DNA of 12,512 nucleotides from Gammaproteobacteria bacterium. Lineage in GTDB: Bacteria > Pseudomonadota > Gammaproteobacteria > Nitrosococcales > Methylophagaceae. The stretch spans positions 1 through 12,512 of the forward strand of contig QNEY01000023.1 of the NCBI GenBank assembly GCA_003645385.1, written 5' to 3'. The notes beneath the pieces were generated by a model. The model searched no databases, was not told where the DNA came from, and saw nothing but the letters and a program-made list of their open reading frames with translations. Below, piece after piece: positions 12,439 through 12,512 of the stretch. How positions within the stretch are numbered: the stretch's first letter is position 1; each line of letters begins with the position of its first letter. The translations under genes were made by a program, and so were the position numbers.

Positions 12439-12512
12439 ATGACCAACACCCAAGAACCAACTAAACACATAATCAAAATTAACGAATGCCCATCACTAAC
12501 TGGTAACTCAAC
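12439..12512 (+). CDS. N-terminal fragment of an unidentified protein
   Basis: ATG 12439 is preceded by AGGAG with an eight-base spacer (AGGAGAACCACCATG), a strong translation start. The frame stays open to the window edge: MTNTQEPTKHIIKINECPSL then TGNS. I do not recognise it, and 24 residues are too few to assign a family. Codon choice shares the C-rich, G-poor bias of the leader before it (acc aac acc caa gaa cca). It is divergent from nrdD, so the FNR-like site could in principle serve both. Confidence 0.55.
   Translation, partial: MTNTQEPTKHIIKINECPSLTGNS

Overview
The window is AT-rich bacterial chromosome with dense coding. It looks like a facultatively anaerobic, respiring proteobacterium, most likely a gammaproteobacterium. 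The grounds are a UbiT/UbiU/UbiV trio (oxygen-independent ubiquinone synthesis), a class III anaerobic ribonucleotide reductase with tandem NrdR boxes, and FNR-type palindromes at three divergent promoter regions. I cannot name the genus. No rRNA, tRNA, insertion sequence or CRISPR array is visible.

Layout, left to right. (1) 1-257, minus: the start of a DGC-domain zinc-binding protein, cut by the window edge. (2) 258-523: a divergent control region with two FNR-like sites. (3) 524-4746, plus: a seven-gene run, pqqA - hairpin - pqqD - pqqE - 34-residue membrane peptide - four-helix membrane protein (urate oxidase N-domain type) - SerC-like aminotransferase - PyrD-like flavoprotein. (4) 4762-6697, minus: ubiU-ubiV, with ubiT (6857-7372, plus) divergent from them across a palindrome-rich gap. 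(5) 7422-8881, minus: pdxS-pdxT, which makes pyridoxal phosphate. (6) 9009-11981, minus: nrdD, a separate 56-residue glycyl-radical peptide, and nrdG. (7) 12003-12438: the nrdD control region, then a C-rich, G-poor stretch leading into an unidentified gene that leaves the window at 12439.

The most interesting part is region 3. PqqA, PqqD and PqqE look fully orthodox: the peptide carries Glu-x3-Tyr and PqqE keeps the radical-SAM and SPASM cysteines. The two later enzymes, PqqB and PqqC, are not encoded here. In their place sit two enzymes whose folds and cofactor sites are kept but whose substrate residues have changed. The SerC relative has lost most of the basic residues that hold the phosphate of phosphoserine. 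The PyrD relative has Arg in place of the catalytic Ser and lacks the orotate-binding Asn residues. With FNR-like sites upstream and oxygen-independent quinone genes next door, a reasonable hypothesis is that this locus makes PQQ, or a related PqqA-derived cofactor, without oxygen. That is inference; pqqB and pqqC could lie elsewhere in the genome.

A second notable point is that the class III reductase appears to be split. The large NrdD ends just after its zinc-binding Cys/His residues, and the glycyl-radical tail (RVMGY ... FNPGK) is a separate short gene between nrdD and nrdG.
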